A DNA stretch of 64,000 nt, taken from Cellulomonas sp. Leaf334. Its GTDB lineage: Bacteria > Actinomycetota > Actinomycetes > Actinomycetales > Cellulomonadaceae. The notes beneath the pieces were generated by a model. It was given only the letters and a program-made list of their open reading frames with translations, did no database searches and was not told where the DNA came from. The translations under genes were made by a program, and so were the position numbers. Location: the NCBI RefSeq assembly GCF_001424195.1, contig NZ_LMOO01000001.1, positions 1,966,812 to 2,030,811 of the forward strand. The letters run 5' to 3'. Below, one piece after another: positions 1-7,601 of this stretch (position 1 is the first letter of the stretch; each line of letters begins with the position of its first letter).

Positions 1-46
1 CCTTGCGGGTCCGGCCACGCGTACCGGTCTCGCTGTCGACTGTCAT
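1..46 (-). CDS. TetR-like regulator, N-terminal 15 codons only (partial)
   Basis: Reading the minus strand from an ATG at 46 gives MTVDSETGTRGRTRK and then the window ends. The R-G-R-T-R-K run is how many TetR/AcrR regulators begin just before helix 1 of the HTH. It is divergent from the ABC exporter at 121 across a 74-bp spacer that carries a clean palindrome (95-112), the usual layout of a TetR repressor beside the exporter it controls. Only 15 residues are visible, so the family call is inference from this short motif and the context. Confidence 0.5.
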   Translation of the reverse strand, partial: MTVDSETGTRGRTRK

Positions 47-63
47 CCACCGAAAGTAGCACC

Positions 64-113
64 GTGTTCCACCGAGGGGCACAGTTGACCTATCTGGAAC
101 ATCAGTGTTCCAC
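64..113. promoter_or_regulatory. Operator candidate between TetR-like gene and ABC exporter
   Basis: Positions 95-112 form a perfect palindrome, TGGAACA-TCAG-TGTTCCA. The half-site GTGTTCCAC occurs at 105-113 and again at 64-72, so the spacer holds one full and one half site. A TTGACC at 85-90 could be a -35 element for the exporter, which would put the palindrome in the -35 to -10 spacer and downstream, where a repressor would block polymerase. Binding by the neighbouring TetR-like protein is inferred. Confidence 0.55.
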
Positions 114-120
114 TGGATGG

Positions 121-1905
121 ATGACGGCGACGACGGACACCGACCAACCTCCTCGCGGCGAGCGTCTGCGCATCCTCATCGGCTTCGCGCGGCCGCACCG
201 CAACACGCTCCTGGTCGGACTCGCGCTGAGCCTCGTCGCGACCGCGATGGGTCTCGCGACGCCCATGGTCACCAAGTGGGTGCTCGACTCCCTGTCGGAG
301 GGTCTGAGCCTGGCGACGCCCATCGCGCTCCTGCTCGGGCTCCTGGTGGTCGGGTCGGCCGTCGGGCTCACGCAGTGGATCCTCATGGGCACCGTGGCCG
401 AGCGCATCGTGCTCGACGCGCGCGAGTCGCTGGTCCGGCACTTCCTGCGCGCGACCGTGCCCGCCGTGACGCGTCGGCCCGTCGGCGAGCTGGTCACGCG
501 CACCACCTCGGACACGCTGCTGCTGCGCGAGGCGGCCTCGTCGAGCCTGGTCAGCCTGGTCAACGGTGTCGTCGCCCTCATCGGGACGCTCGTCCTCATG
601 GCCGTCCTCGACCTCGTGCTGCTCGGCACGACCATCGCCGCGATCATCGTCGTCAGCGTGCTCATGGCCCTGCTGCTGCCCGGCATCGCGAAGGCGCAGG
701 AGGCCGCGCAGGAGTCCGTCGGCCGGCTCGGCGGCACGCTCGAGGGCACGCTGCGCGCGGTCCGCACGGTGAAGTCGAGCCGCGCCGAGGAGCGTCAGGG
801 CGAGCGGATCCTGGCCGACGCGCGCGACGCCAAGGACCACTCGGTGCGCGCCGTGCGGACGACCGCCGTCGCCTGGACCATCTCGTGGGGCGGCATCCAG
901 CTCGCGATCGTCGTCATCCTCGGGCTCGGTGCCTGGCGCGTCTCGCAGGACCTGCTCGCGGTGTCCAGCCTGGTGGCGTTCCTGCTGTACGCGTTCAACA
1001 TCGTCGGCCCCATCACCGAGCTGACCCAGGCCTTCACGCAGCTGCAGTCCGGTATCGCCGCGGCCGCGCGCATCCGCGAGGTCACGACGATGGACAGCGA
1101 GGAGCCCGTGCCCTCCGGCGGTGCCGCGCCCGTCGCGACGGACGAGTCGACCCCCGTCGTCGAGCTCCGGAACGTGACCGCCGCCTACGGGCCCGACGCC
1201 GAGCCGGCCGTGCGGGACATCTCGTTCACGGTGCCGCGCCGGGGGCACACCGCGCTCGTCGGCCCGTCGGGCGCCGGCAAGACCACGGTGTTCTCGCTGC
1301 TGCTGCGGTTCCTCGAGCCGCAGTCCGGGCAGCTCCTGCTGGACGGGGTCCCGTTCTCCGAGATCGGGCACGGCCGCCTCCGCGAGCGCTTCGCGTACGT
1401 CGAGCAGGAGACGCCGATCGTGCCGGGCTCGATCCGCGACAACCTCCTGTTCAGTGCACCCGACGCGTCCGACGAGGAGCTCGACCGCGTGCTGGCCGCG
1501 GTCCGGCTCGACGGGGCGTTCGACGCGCTCCCCGACGGGCTGGACACGTCGCTGACCTCGACGTCCGTGTCCGGCGGCCAGCGGCAGCGCATCGCCCTGG
1601 CCCGCGCGATCCTCAAGGCGCCCGAGGTGCTGCTGCTCGACGAGGCGACCGCCCAGGTGGACGGCCTCACGGAGTCGGCGATCCACGACTGCATCCGGGA
1701 CCTGGCCGCGCGCGGGGCCGTCGTCACGGTCGCCCACCGGTTGTCCACGGTGCTCGACGCCGACACGATCCTGGTGATGGAGGACGGGCGGGTGCGGGCC
1801 CGTGGGACGCACGAGGAGCTGCTGGAGTCCGACGCGCTGTACCGGGACCTGGTCGAGGCGCTGCGCATCGGCGTGGAGCTGCCGGGGCGTGTCGCTGTCG
1901 GCTGA
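121..1905 (+). CDS. ABC exporter half-transporter (TMD-NBD fusion)
   Basis: A 594-aa type IV ABC exporter subunit that should dimerise in the membrane and use ATP to export a drug, lipid or peptide. The N-terminal half (about 1-320) has the six hydrophobic segments of an ABC transmembrane domain. The ATPase domain follows: Walker A GPSGAGKTT near residue 381, signature SGGQRQR near 484, Walker B VLLLDEAT near 503, and an H-loop in VAHRLS. The ATG at 121 is preferred over the ATG at 64, because the earlier one would place the operator inside the gene. A divergent TetR-like gene suggests substrate-inducible efflux. The substrate cannot be read from the sequence. Confidence 0.9.
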   Translation: MTATTDTDQPPRGERLRILIGFARPHRNTLLVGLALSLVATAMGLATPMVTKWVLDSLSEGLSLATPIALLLGLLVVGSAVGLTQWILMGTVAERIVLDARESLVRHFLRATVPAVTRRPVGELVTRTTSDTLLLREAASSSLVSLVNGVVALIGTLVLMAVLDLVLLGTTIAAIIVVSVLMALLLPGIAKAQEAAQESVGRLGGTLEGTLRAVRTVKSSRAEERQGERILADARDAKDHSVRAVRTTAVAWTISWGGIQLAIVVILGLGAWRVSQDLLAVSSLVAFLLYAFNIVGPITELTQAFTQLQSGIAAAARIREVTTMDSEEPVPSGGAAPVATDESTPVVELRNVTAAYGPDAEPAVRDISFTVPRRGHTALVGPSGAGKTTVFSLLLRFLEPQSGQLLLDGVPFSEIGHGRLRERFAYVEQETPIVPGSIRDNLLFSAPDASDEELDRVLAAVRLDGAFDALPDGLDTSLTSTSVSGGQRQRIALARAILKAPEVLLLDEATAQVDGLTESAIHDCIRDLAARGAVVTVAHRLSTVLDADTILVMEDGRVRARGTHEELLESDALYRDLVEALRIGVELPGRVAVG

Positions 1906-1922
1906 CCTGGGGTCTCAAGATG

Positions 1923-1936
1923 CTCAGCATGCTGAG
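1923..1936. promoter_or_regulatory. 14-bp palindrome upstream of TspO-like gene
   Basis: CTCAGCATGCTGAG is a perfect palindrome 20 bp before the ATG at 1956 and 17 bp after the stop of the exporter. Its position fits an operator near the transcription start of the next gene. I cannot assign the regulator, since no adjacent regulator gene lies beside it, and a short stem-loop role is also possible. Confidence 0.4.
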
Positions 1937-1955
1937 TGTTGGCACGATGGTGTGC

Positions 1956-2777
1956 ATGGAGACCGCACTCGACACCCGTTCACCCGCCACGACCCGGGAC
2001 CGGGTCCGCCAGGTCACCGTCCTCGTCGGCGCGATCGTCGCCATCGGCGGTGCGGCAATCGGCTCCGGTGCGTTCGGCGGCCAGCCCATCGCCGACGCCG
2101 CCGACGGTGCCCTGTCCGCGACCGCCACCCCGCTCGCGCCCGACACCCCCGCGTTCTCGATCTGGTCGCTGATCTACCTCGGTCTCGGCGTCTTCGCGGT
2201 CGTGCAGGCACTGCCGCGCCAGGGTGCTGACCCGCGTCTGCGCGCCGTCTCGTGGTGGGTGCTGGCGTCGATGCTGCTCAACGCGCTGTGGATCGCGGTC
2301 GTGCAGGCCGGGTCGGTCGGCGGGAGCGTCGTCGTGATCCTCGCGCTGCTGGCCGTGCTCGCGGTCGTCTTCGTGAAGCTCGTCCGCCTCGCGCACACGG
2401 GGGTCGCGACGTCCCTGGTCACCGACACGACGACGGGGCTGTACCTCGGGTGGGTCAGCGTCGCGACGCTCGCCAACATCGCCGCGTTCCTCACGGTCGC
2501 CGACGTCGGCGAGCTCGGCCTGGGCGCGACGGCGTGGTCGGTGATCGTCCTCGCGGCCGGTGCCGCGCTGTCCGTCGCGTACGCGGTCTTCGGGCGCGGG
2601 CGTCCGTCGGTGATCGTCCCGGTGGGCCTGGCGATGGCGTGGGGCCTGGGGTGGATCGGCCTGGGCCGCACCAACGGTCCGCTGGTCGACGAGACGGTCG
2701 CGACGGCCGCGTTCGTCGCGGCGGCGATCGCGCTGCTGGCCCCGCTGGTCACGACCTTCTCGGCCCGCCGTCGCTGA
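1956..2777 (+). CDS. TspO/MBR-related membrane protein
   Basis: A 273-aa polytopic membrane protein with about seven hydrophobic segments. The stretch PAFSIWSLIYLGLG near residue 66 resembles the first helix and loop of the tryptophan-rich sensory protein (TspO/MBR) superfamily, whose members bind porphyrins or other ligands. It is longer than the 160-aa classical TspO and belongs to the larger actinobacterial variants. The ATG at 1956 is used because the hydrophobic core starts about 20 codons later; upstream in-frame starts would run through the palindrome at 1923. It follows the ABC exporter by 50 bp and might be co-transcribed, though the palindrome suggests its own control. Confidence 0.7.
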   Translation: METALDTRSPATTRDRVRQVTVLVGAIVAIGGAAIGSGAFGGQPIADAADGALSATATPLAPDTPAFSIWSLIYLGLGVFAVVQALPRQGADPRLRAVSWWVLASMLLNALWIAVVQAGSVGGSVVVILALLAVLAVVFVKLVRLAHTGVATSLVTDTTTGLYLGWVSVATLANIAAFLTVADVGELGLGATAWSVIVLAAGAALSVAYAVFGRGRPSVIVPVGLAMAWGLGWIGLGRTNGPLVDETVATAAFVAAAIALLAPLVTTFSARRR

Positions 2778-2870
2778 CGAGCAAGCCGTGAGTCGCGGTC
2801 CAGGACGCTGACGCGGGACCCAGGGCTTGGTCGCCGCTGTGCGGTGGCACCGGTCGTGCGGCCGGCGCGG

Positions 2871-3632
2871 TCAGTGTCGGGCCGACGCGAGCGACGGGCC
2901 GGTCCCGTCGTCGGTCAGCCGTGCGACCGTGCCGGTCGCGTCCACGGCCACGGCGATCGTGACATCGTCCGACCAGCCGGCCGCGGTCAGCTCGCGACCG
3001 CTCGTCGATGCGCCGACGGCCGCCGAAGGGTCGGGCGTCGCCCGCCAGAGAGCGGCGGCCGCGTTGGCCTCGCTGGAGAGCTCCCCGAGCGCCGCAGCGA
3101 TCGCGCCCGCGCCGAGCAGGTCCTCGAGGCACGGCCGCAGGCTCCCGTCGGGCCAGCGCTCCCCTGCCGGGACGAGGACGACGTCGTGGCACGGGTCGGC
3201 GGCGAGGTGGTCCGCCGCGGCGCGGGCGACCGCCGAGGCGTTGCGCAGGCACCCGGCGACGACGGTCGCGCCGGTGCTCGCCAAGCCGTGCGCGATGGTC
3301 GCGCCGTTCGGCGAGGGGAGGACGAGCCGCCCGCCGCGCAGGTGTGCGAGCGAGGCCGGCGAGAGGCTCAGACGACCGTCGCCCCTCGGGAGTGCCAGTG
3401 CGGCCCCCAGGGAGCCGGCCAGCGCCTCCGCGCCCGCGGGGTCGCGGTGCGGGTAGGGGTGGACGACGACGCCCTGCTCGCACGCGACGGTCACCGCCGT
3501 GGAGAACGACCGGACGTCGACGACGACGACGAGGCTCGCGGACCCGTCCGGGCCGAGCAGGTGCCGCGCACCGGTGAGACCCCACTCGAGCCGCACCCGC
3601 GCGGGCCGCTGGTCGGGGAGCGCCACGATCAC
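2871..3632 (-). CDS. 2-phosphosulfolactate phosphatase (ComB)-like protein
   Basis: A 253-aa protein resembling the ComB family, which removes phosphate from 2-phosphosulfolactate in coenzyme M synthesis in archaea. Typical family stretches are visible: VVVDVRSFSTAVTVA near residue 40, LVLPSPNGATIAH near 95, and GCLRNASAVA. ComB homologues are common in actinobacteria that lack coenzyme M, so the substrate here is unknown. The GTG at 3632 is chosen because any earlier start would run into the divergent SRPBCC promoter region; this is the least certain part. It is divergent from the ArsR/SRPBCC operon and might share its operators. Confidence 0.75.
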   Translation of the reverse strand: MIVALPDQRPARVRLEWGLTGARHLLGPDGSASLVVVVDVRSFSTAVTVACEQGVVVHPYPHRDPAGAEALAGSLGAALALPRGDGRLSLSPASLAHLRGGRLVLPSPNGATIAHGLASTGATVVAGCLRNASAVARAAADHLAADPCHDVVLVPAGERWPDGSLRPCLEDLLGAGAIAAALGELSSEANAAAALWRATPDPSAAVGASTSGRELTAAGWSDDVTIAVAVDATGTVARLTDDGTGPSLASARH

Positions 3633-3657
3633 CGGCCGAGTCTGCCATCCGCACACC

Positions 3658-3723
3658 TCGCGCAACTCATGGTTGCGCGAAGGATGGCGCGAGGGTAGCG
3701 TGACCTGCAACCGATAGTTGCAG
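3658..3723 (+). promoter_or_regulatory. Promoter of ArsR/SRPBCC operon flanked by two operators
   Basis: Two inverted repeats share the core GCAAC-N5-GTTGC. Site 1 (3658-3680) has 9-bp arms TCGCGCAAC and GTTGCGCGA; site 2 (3705-3723) has 7-bp arms CTGCAAC and GTTGCAG. Between them lies a plausible promoter: TTGCGC at 3673-3678, 17 bp, TAGCGT at 3696-3701. Site 1 covers the -35 and site 2 covers the expected start of transcription, ideal for repression by the ArsR protein encoded at 4179. A closely related palindrome precedes the second ArsR gene (45110-45127). Confidence 0.7.
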
Positions 3724-3735
3724 AAGGAGAAGGTC

Positions 3736-4182
3736 ATGGAGTTCGGAAGCATCGAGCGCGAGATCCACGTCGACGCGTCGCCCGAGGTCGTCTTCGAGGT
3801 CATCAGCAGCCCGGAGCACATCCGGGAGTGGTGGAACGGCGCGGAGTCCGACCTGTCACCGACCCCGGGGGCCGCGGCCCAGGTGGGGTGGCCGGGGGAC
3901 GACCACGTGGAACCGCTCACGGTCGTCGACGTCGACCCGCCGCGCCTGTTCTCGTTCCGGTGGATCTTCGACGAGGGGACGCACGGACCGTCCCTGCTCG
4001 TCACGTTCGAGCTCGTCCCGTCCGGCGCGGGCACGCTGCTCCGGATGACGGAGACCGGCTACCGGGAGAAGGGCTGGGAGATCGCGACCCTCGAAGCGGC
4101 CTACGCCGACCACGTCGAGGGCTGGGACCGGTTCGTCCCGGCGATCGCGGAGTACGCCGCCGGGCTGGTGTCGACGCCATGA
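3736..4182 (+). CDS. SRPBCC (AHSA1/START-like) domain protein
   Basis: A 148-aa single-domain protein of the SRPBCC/AHSA1 fold, which makes a deep hydrophobic cavity for small ligands. The N-terminal strand IEREIHVDASPEVVFEVIS, the helix with HIREWW, the core FSFRWIF and the C-terminal helix HVEGWDRFVPAIAEY match the family. A strong ribosome-binding site (AGAAGGAGAAGG) precedes the ATG. The stop overlaps the start of the ArsR gene by 4 bp (ATGA), so the two are translationally coupled, the common actinobacterial ArsR-SRPBCC pair. Its ligand or reaction is unknown. Confidence 0.85.
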   Translation: MEFGSIEREIHVDASPEVVFEVISSPEHIREWWNGAESDLSPTPGAAAQVGWPGDDHVEPLTVVDVDPPRLFSFRWIFDEGTHGPSLLVTFELVPSGAGTLLRMTETGYREKGWEIATLEAAYADHVEGWDRFVPAIAEYAAGLVSTP

Positions 4183-4517
4183 GCGTCGCCGTCGACGACG
4201 ACCTCTGGTCCGCGATCGGCGACCCGACGCGGCGCCGGATGCTCGACCTCCTGCTCGCCGACGGGGCCGGCACCGCCACCACGCTCAGCGACAGCCTGCC
4301 GGTGACACGACAGGCCGTGGCCAAGCACCTGGTGGTCCTGGACCGCGTCGGGCTGGTGCACGTCACCCCCGAGGGGCGCGAGCGCCGGTACCGGGTGGAC
4401 GAGGCGCAGCTCGCCCGCGCGGTGGCCCAGCTCGCCGACGTCGGGTCGGCGTGGGACGCCCGTCTGCAGCGGATCAAGCGGATCGCCGAGGCGATCGAGC
4501 GCAGTCAGAAGAAGTGA
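4179..4517 (+). CDS. ArsR-family transcriptional regulator
   Basis: A 112-aa winged-helix regulator. LWSAIGDPTRRRMLDLL at the N-terminus and VTRQAVAKHLVVLDRVGLV (recognition helix) near residue 47 are classic ArsR signatures, followed by the wing GRERRYRV. No CxC metal-binding motif is present in helix 3, so it belongs to the non-metal ArsR group that is usually paired with SRPBCC proteins. It most likely binds the two GCAAC-N5-GTTGC palindromes upstream of its own operon (3658-3723) and represses it. Confidence 0.9.
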   Translation: MSVAVDDDLWSAIGDPTRRRMLDLLLADGAGTATTLSDSLPVTRQAVAKHLVVLDRVGLVHVTPEGRERRYRVDEAQLARAVAQLADVGSAWDARLQRIKRIAEAIERSQKK

Positions 4518-4536
4518 CGAGAAGAGGGGTATCGAG

Positions 4537-4980
4537 ATGGTGGACATCATTCACCGGGTCGGCGTGAAGGGTGCGGCCCTGGACGACGTGTACGCGGCGG
4601 TGGCGACGGTCGACGGGCTCGCCGGCTGGTGGACGGCCGACACCACGGGTCAGGCCGAGGTCGGTGGCTTGCTGGAGTTCCGGTTCGAGCCGGGCGGGAT
4701 CGACATGGTCGTGCTCGCGCAGGAGCCCGGCCGGAGCGTGCTGTGGGAGGTCGTCGACGGGCCGCCCGAGTGGATCGGGACGACCGTGCGGTGGGAGCTC
4801 AAGCAGGAGGGCGAGTACGTGATCGTCCTGTTCGCCCACGAGGGCTGGAAGGAGCAGGTCGAGTTCATGTCCCACTGCAGCACCAAGTGGGCGACGTTCC
4901 TGATGAGCCTCAAGCAGCTCGTCGAGACGGGCACCGGCGCACCGGCACCGGCGGACGTCAAGATCTCCGACTGGCACTGA
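4537..4980 (+). CDS. SRPBCC domain protein, third gene of ArsR operon
   Basis: A 147-aa SRPBCC protein that starts 19 bp after the ArsR gene, with GAAGAGGGG as ribosome-binding site. The N-terminal strand (DIIHRVGVKGAALDDVYAAV), the GLAGWWTADT helix and the terminal helix with KWATFLMSLKQLVETG fit the START/AHSA1 fold. It differs from the operon's first SRPBCC protein, so the operon encodes two ligand-binding proteins. A strong hairpin after the stop (4986-5017) closes the unit. Confidence 0.85.
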   Translation: MVDIIHRVGVKGAALDDVYAAVATVDGLAGWWTADTTGQAEVGGLLEFRFEPGGIDMVVLAQEPGRSVLWEVVDGPPEWIGTTVRWELKQEGEYVIVLFAHEGWKEQVEFMSHCSTKWATFLMSLKQLVETGTGAPAPADVKISDWH

Positions 4981-4985
4981 GCGCC

Positions 4986-5017
4986 ACACGGGCACCCCGG
5001 CGACGGGGTGCCCGTGT
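4986..5017 (+). terminator. Terminator hairpin after ArsR/SRPBCC operon
   Basis: A perfect 13-bp stem, ACACGGGCACCCC pairing with GGGGTGCCCGTGT, with a 6-nt loop, begins 6 bp after the stop at 4980. There is no T-run, which is usual for terminators in high-GC actinobacteria. Confidence 0.7.
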
Positions 5018-5042
5018 CGTACCTCGGCGGCATCATGGCGCG

Positions 5043-5333
5043 ATGGAGCTCGAGTTCACCGGCGAGATCATCTACTGGCGCGGGCCGTCGCCGTTCCACT
5101 ACGTGCCCGTACCGCCCGAGGAGAGCGCCGCGATCAAGGCGGTGTCCGCCGAGGTCACCTACGGGTGGGGGGTGATACCGGTCCTGGTCACCATCGGCGA
5201 CACCGAGTGGGAGACGTCACTCTTCCCGAAGGACGGCCGCTACCTGGTGCCGGTCAAGGACAACGTGCGCAAGGCCGAGCTCCTGGACCTCGGTGACACG
5301 GTCACCGTGCGGATGGTCCTGGGGGGCCCGTGA
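5043..5333 (+). CDS. DUF1905 domain protein
   Basis: A 96-aa protein matching the DUF1905 family: start ELEFTGEIIYWRGPSPFHYVPVP, the central WGVIPVLVTIGDTEWETSLFPKDGRYLVPVK, and the end LDLGDTVTVRMVL. The family is a small beta-barrel of unknown function, often fused to a YdeI/OmpD-like domain that is absent here. Its stop overlaps the GTG start of the methyltransferase (GTGA), so both are probably translated together. A second DUF1905 protein sits at 51226-51495. Confidence 0.8.
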   Translation: MELEFTGEIIYWRGPSPFHYVPVPPEESAAIKAVSAEVTYGWGVIPVLVTIGDTEWETSLFPKDGRYLVPVKDNVRKAELLDLGDTVTVRMVLGGP

Positions 5334-5965
5334 CCGGCTGGCTGGAGGACACCCGCGCGTCCTACGACACGGTCGCCGAGTCGTATGCCCGCAGGGTGAC
5401 CCTCGACGGCCTGCCCGTCGTCCGTGGCGTGCTGGCGCTCTTCGCCGAGCGTGTCCGCGCGGTCGGCGGTCCTGTCGTCGACGCCGGGTGCGGACCCGGC
5501 CACGTCACCGCCCGTCTGCGCGACCTCGGCCTGGACGTCGTCGGCATCGACCTCTCGCCCGAGATGGTGCGGCTGGCTCGCCGCGACCACCCGGGACTGC
5601 GGTTCGAGGTCGGGTCGATGACCGCGCTCGACGTCCCGGACGGGTCGGTGGGCGGGGTGCTCGCGTGGTACTCGATCGTCCACGTGCCGGACGAGGACCT
5701 GCCGACGGTGGCGGCCGCGCTGCACCGCGTCCTGCGTCCGGGCGGCGTCACGATGCTCGGCTTCCACCTCGGCGACCGCCGCAACCACAAGACCGAGGGC
5801 TACGGCGGACTCCCGATGCGGGTCGACGTCCACCACCGTCCGGTCGAGCGCGTCGCCGGGTGGTTGCGCGACGCCGGCTTCGTGGTCGAGGCGCACCTGC
5901 TGATCGACCCCGACGCCGACGTGCCGGGCGGCGTGGTCCTGGCCCGGCGTGGGCCTCAGCGGTAG
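5330..5965 (+). CDS. Class I SAM-dependent methyltransferase
   Basis: A 211-aa Rossmann-fold methyltransferase of the UbiE/Methyltransf_11 type. Motif I is VVDAGCGPGHVTARL near residue 48; the acidic loop end is GIDLSPEMV near 70; motif II/III lies in FEVGSMTALDVPDGSVGGVLAWYSIVH; and a post-motif RPGGVTMLGFH follows. The acceptor substrate is unknown. It overlaps the upstream DUF1905 gene by 4 bp and the convergent epoxide hydrolase by 10 bp. It is strikingly similar to the methyltransferase at 32931-33596, suggesting paralogues. Confidence 0.85.
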   Translation: MTGWLEDTRASYDTVAESYARRVTLDGLPVVRGVLALFAERVRAVGGPVVDAGCGPGHVTARLRDLGLDVVGIDLSPEMVRLARRDHPGLRFEVGSMTALDVPDGSVGGVLAWYSIVHVPDEDLPTVAAALHRVLRPGGVTMLGFHLGDRRNHKTEGYGGLPMRVDVHHRPVERVAGWLRDAGFVVEAHLLIDPDADVPGGVVLARRGPQR

Positions 5966-7044
5966 GGGCGGAAGAAGTCCCGCAGCTCCTGGGCGTACAG
6001 CTCGGGCTCCTCGATCGGCGCGAAGTGCCCGCCGCGCGGCGGCTCGGTCACGCGCACGGTGTTCGCGGTGCGGTCCAACCAGGCCCGCGGCGGTCGGACC
6101 AGGTCGGCGGGGAAGAGCGCGAACCCGGACGGCACCTCGACCCGGCGGGCGTGCTGCTCCGGCGGGATCCGGGAGTTGGCGTGGTACATCCGCATCGAGG
6201 AGCCGATCGTCCCCGTGAGCCAGTAGATCGTCAGGTTGGTGAGGACCTGGTCGTCGGTCAGGGCACGGTCGCTCCAGGCCTGCAGCTTCTCGACGATCCA
6301 CGCCGCGAGCCCCGCGGGTGAGTCGGTGAGCCCGACGGCCGCGGTCAGAGGCTTCGTCCGGTGCATCGACGCGTACGCGCCCTCGCGCGCACCCCACGCC
6401 TGCGCGCCCGCGATGAACTCGCGCTCCTCGGGTGCCAGCTCCGCGGGGTCGCCCGTGTAGATCGGGATCCCCCCGTCGGTGCGGTGCACCGCCACGACCC
6501 GGTCGGGGTGGTCGAGCGCGAGGAACCTGCTGACGCCGCTGCCGATGTCCCCGCCCGCCGCACCGAACCGTTCGTAGCCGAGCGCGGTCATCAGCTCGGC
6601 CCACAGCCCGGCGACTCCGACGACGTCCCGCGGCGGACCGTCGGAGTACCCGAACCCGGGCATGTCCGGGACGACGACGTCGAACGCGTCCGCCGGGTCC
6701 TCGGGGTCGGTCAGCAGCGAGATCACCTCGCTGTACCGCCAGAAGGAGTCGGGCCAGCCGTGCGTCAGGATCAGCGGGAACGATCCCGCACGGGCGTGCA
6801 CCACATGGATCCGATGGTCGCCCAGGGTCACGTGGAACCGGGGGTGCCGGGACAGCTCCGCCTCCTGCGCGGGCCAGTCGAACCCGTCGGCCCAGTAGGC
6901 GACGAGCTCCCGCAGGTAGCCGAGGTCGGTGCCCAGCGACCAGCCGGCGTCCTCGGGTGCGTCGGGCCAGCGCGTGGCCCGCAACCGGGTGCGCAGGTCC
7001 TCGATGGCCTCGGGCGTGGTGGGCGAGACGAACGGCTCCGGCAT
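5956..7044 (-). CDS. Epoxide hydrolase (EHN domain alpha/beta hydrolase)
   Basis: A 362-aa protein with the N-terminal EHN domain of microsomal-type epoxide hydrolases (residues 1-110) followed by the catalytic alpha/beta hydrolase. The oxyanion motif HGWPDS is near residue 120, the nucleophile Asp sits in GGDIGS near 190 (Asp rather than Ser, as expected for epoxide opening), and the C-terminal catalytic His is in RGGHFAPIEEP near 340. The ATG at 7044 is used. The gene follows the small ATPase gene on the minus strand by about 36 bp and may be in the same transcript as the LacI regulator. Confidence 0.85.
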   Translation of the reverse strand: MPEPFVSPTTPEAIEDLRTRLRATRWPDAPEDAGWSLGTDLGYLRELVAYWADGFDWPAQEAELSRHPRFHVTLGDHRIHVVHARAGSFPLILTHGWPDSFWRYSEVISLLTDPEDPADAFDVVVPDMPGFGYSDGPPRDVVGVAGLWAELMTALGYERFGAAGGDIGSGVSRFLALDHPDRVVAVHRTDGGIPIYTGDPAELAPEEREFIAGAQAWGAREGAYASMHRTKPLTAAVGLTDSPAGLAAWIVEKLQAWSDRALTDDQVLTNLTIYWLTGTIGSSMRMYHANSRIPPEQHARRVEVPSGFALFPADLVRPPRAWLDRTANTVRVTEPPRGGHFAPIEEPELYAQELRDFFRPYR

Positions 7045-7080
7045 GCGACCCACCCTAGGGACGGCCCCCGACGCCCGCCC

Positions 7081-7593
7081 TCACCACTCCAGCAGGAGCG
7101 CGCCGATCGTGCGGGCGACCTCGGTCGGGGTCCGTCCGTCGGTGGCCACCCGCAGCATCCAGGCCGGGGTGTCGGCGGACAGGCGACGGTCCGCGCGCGC
7201 CGACCGTTCGATGTGCGCCGCCAGCTCGTCGCCGGACTCTCGCAACGCGAGGCGCGCGCCGACCACGAAGTCGTCCGCGGTGAGCAGCACGCCGGTGATC
7301 CGTGGGTTGTCGCCCATGGCCTCCGCGAGCTCGTCGGCCTCGAGGACCGCCACGGTGTTGGTGTAGATCAGCCGTCGGTAGCCGAGCTCGCGGTAGTTCG
7401 CCCAGAGCGCCGCCAGGTTGCGCATGCTCAGCCGGTGCTCCCAGGGCGCGGGCCACGCCAGGTCCAGGGTGTCCCCCTCGATGACCGCGTGCTGCACCTC
7501 GGCGTCCCGCAGGTGCACGTGCAGCGCGTGCGCCACCGAGGACTTGCCCACGCCGGAACGACCTCCGATGACCAGCAGCTCGGACCTGTCCAC
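7081..7593 (-). CDS. Small P-loop ATPase/kinase-like protein
   Basis: A 170-aa protein with a Walker A motif GGRSGVGKSS at residues 10-19 and a gluconate- or shikimate-kinase-like layout: HAVIEGDTLDLAWP could supply the substrate-binding Asp, and a helical lid with several Arg follows (ARADRR). It resembles actinobacterial AAA_18/AAA_33 ATPases of unknown substrate. The GTG start at 7593 lies 8 bp after the LacI stop, so the two are likely one transcript. Confidence 0.7.
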   Translation of the reverse strand: MDRSELLVIGGRSGVGKSSVAHALHVHLRDAEVQHAVIEGDTLDLAWPAPWEHRLSMRNLAALWANYRELGYRRLIYTNTVAVLEADELAEAMGDNPRITGVLLTADDFVVGARLALRESGDELAAHIERSARADRRLSADTPAWMLRVATDGRTPTEVARTIGALLLEW

Positions 7594-7601
7594 GCCGCCA
7601 C

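Noticed and set aside
2778..2870. A possible small gene or RNA in the spacer between the TspO-like and ComB-like genes
   Set aside because: I see only convergent 3' ends and no ORF with a start signal, no hairpin of note and no promoter.
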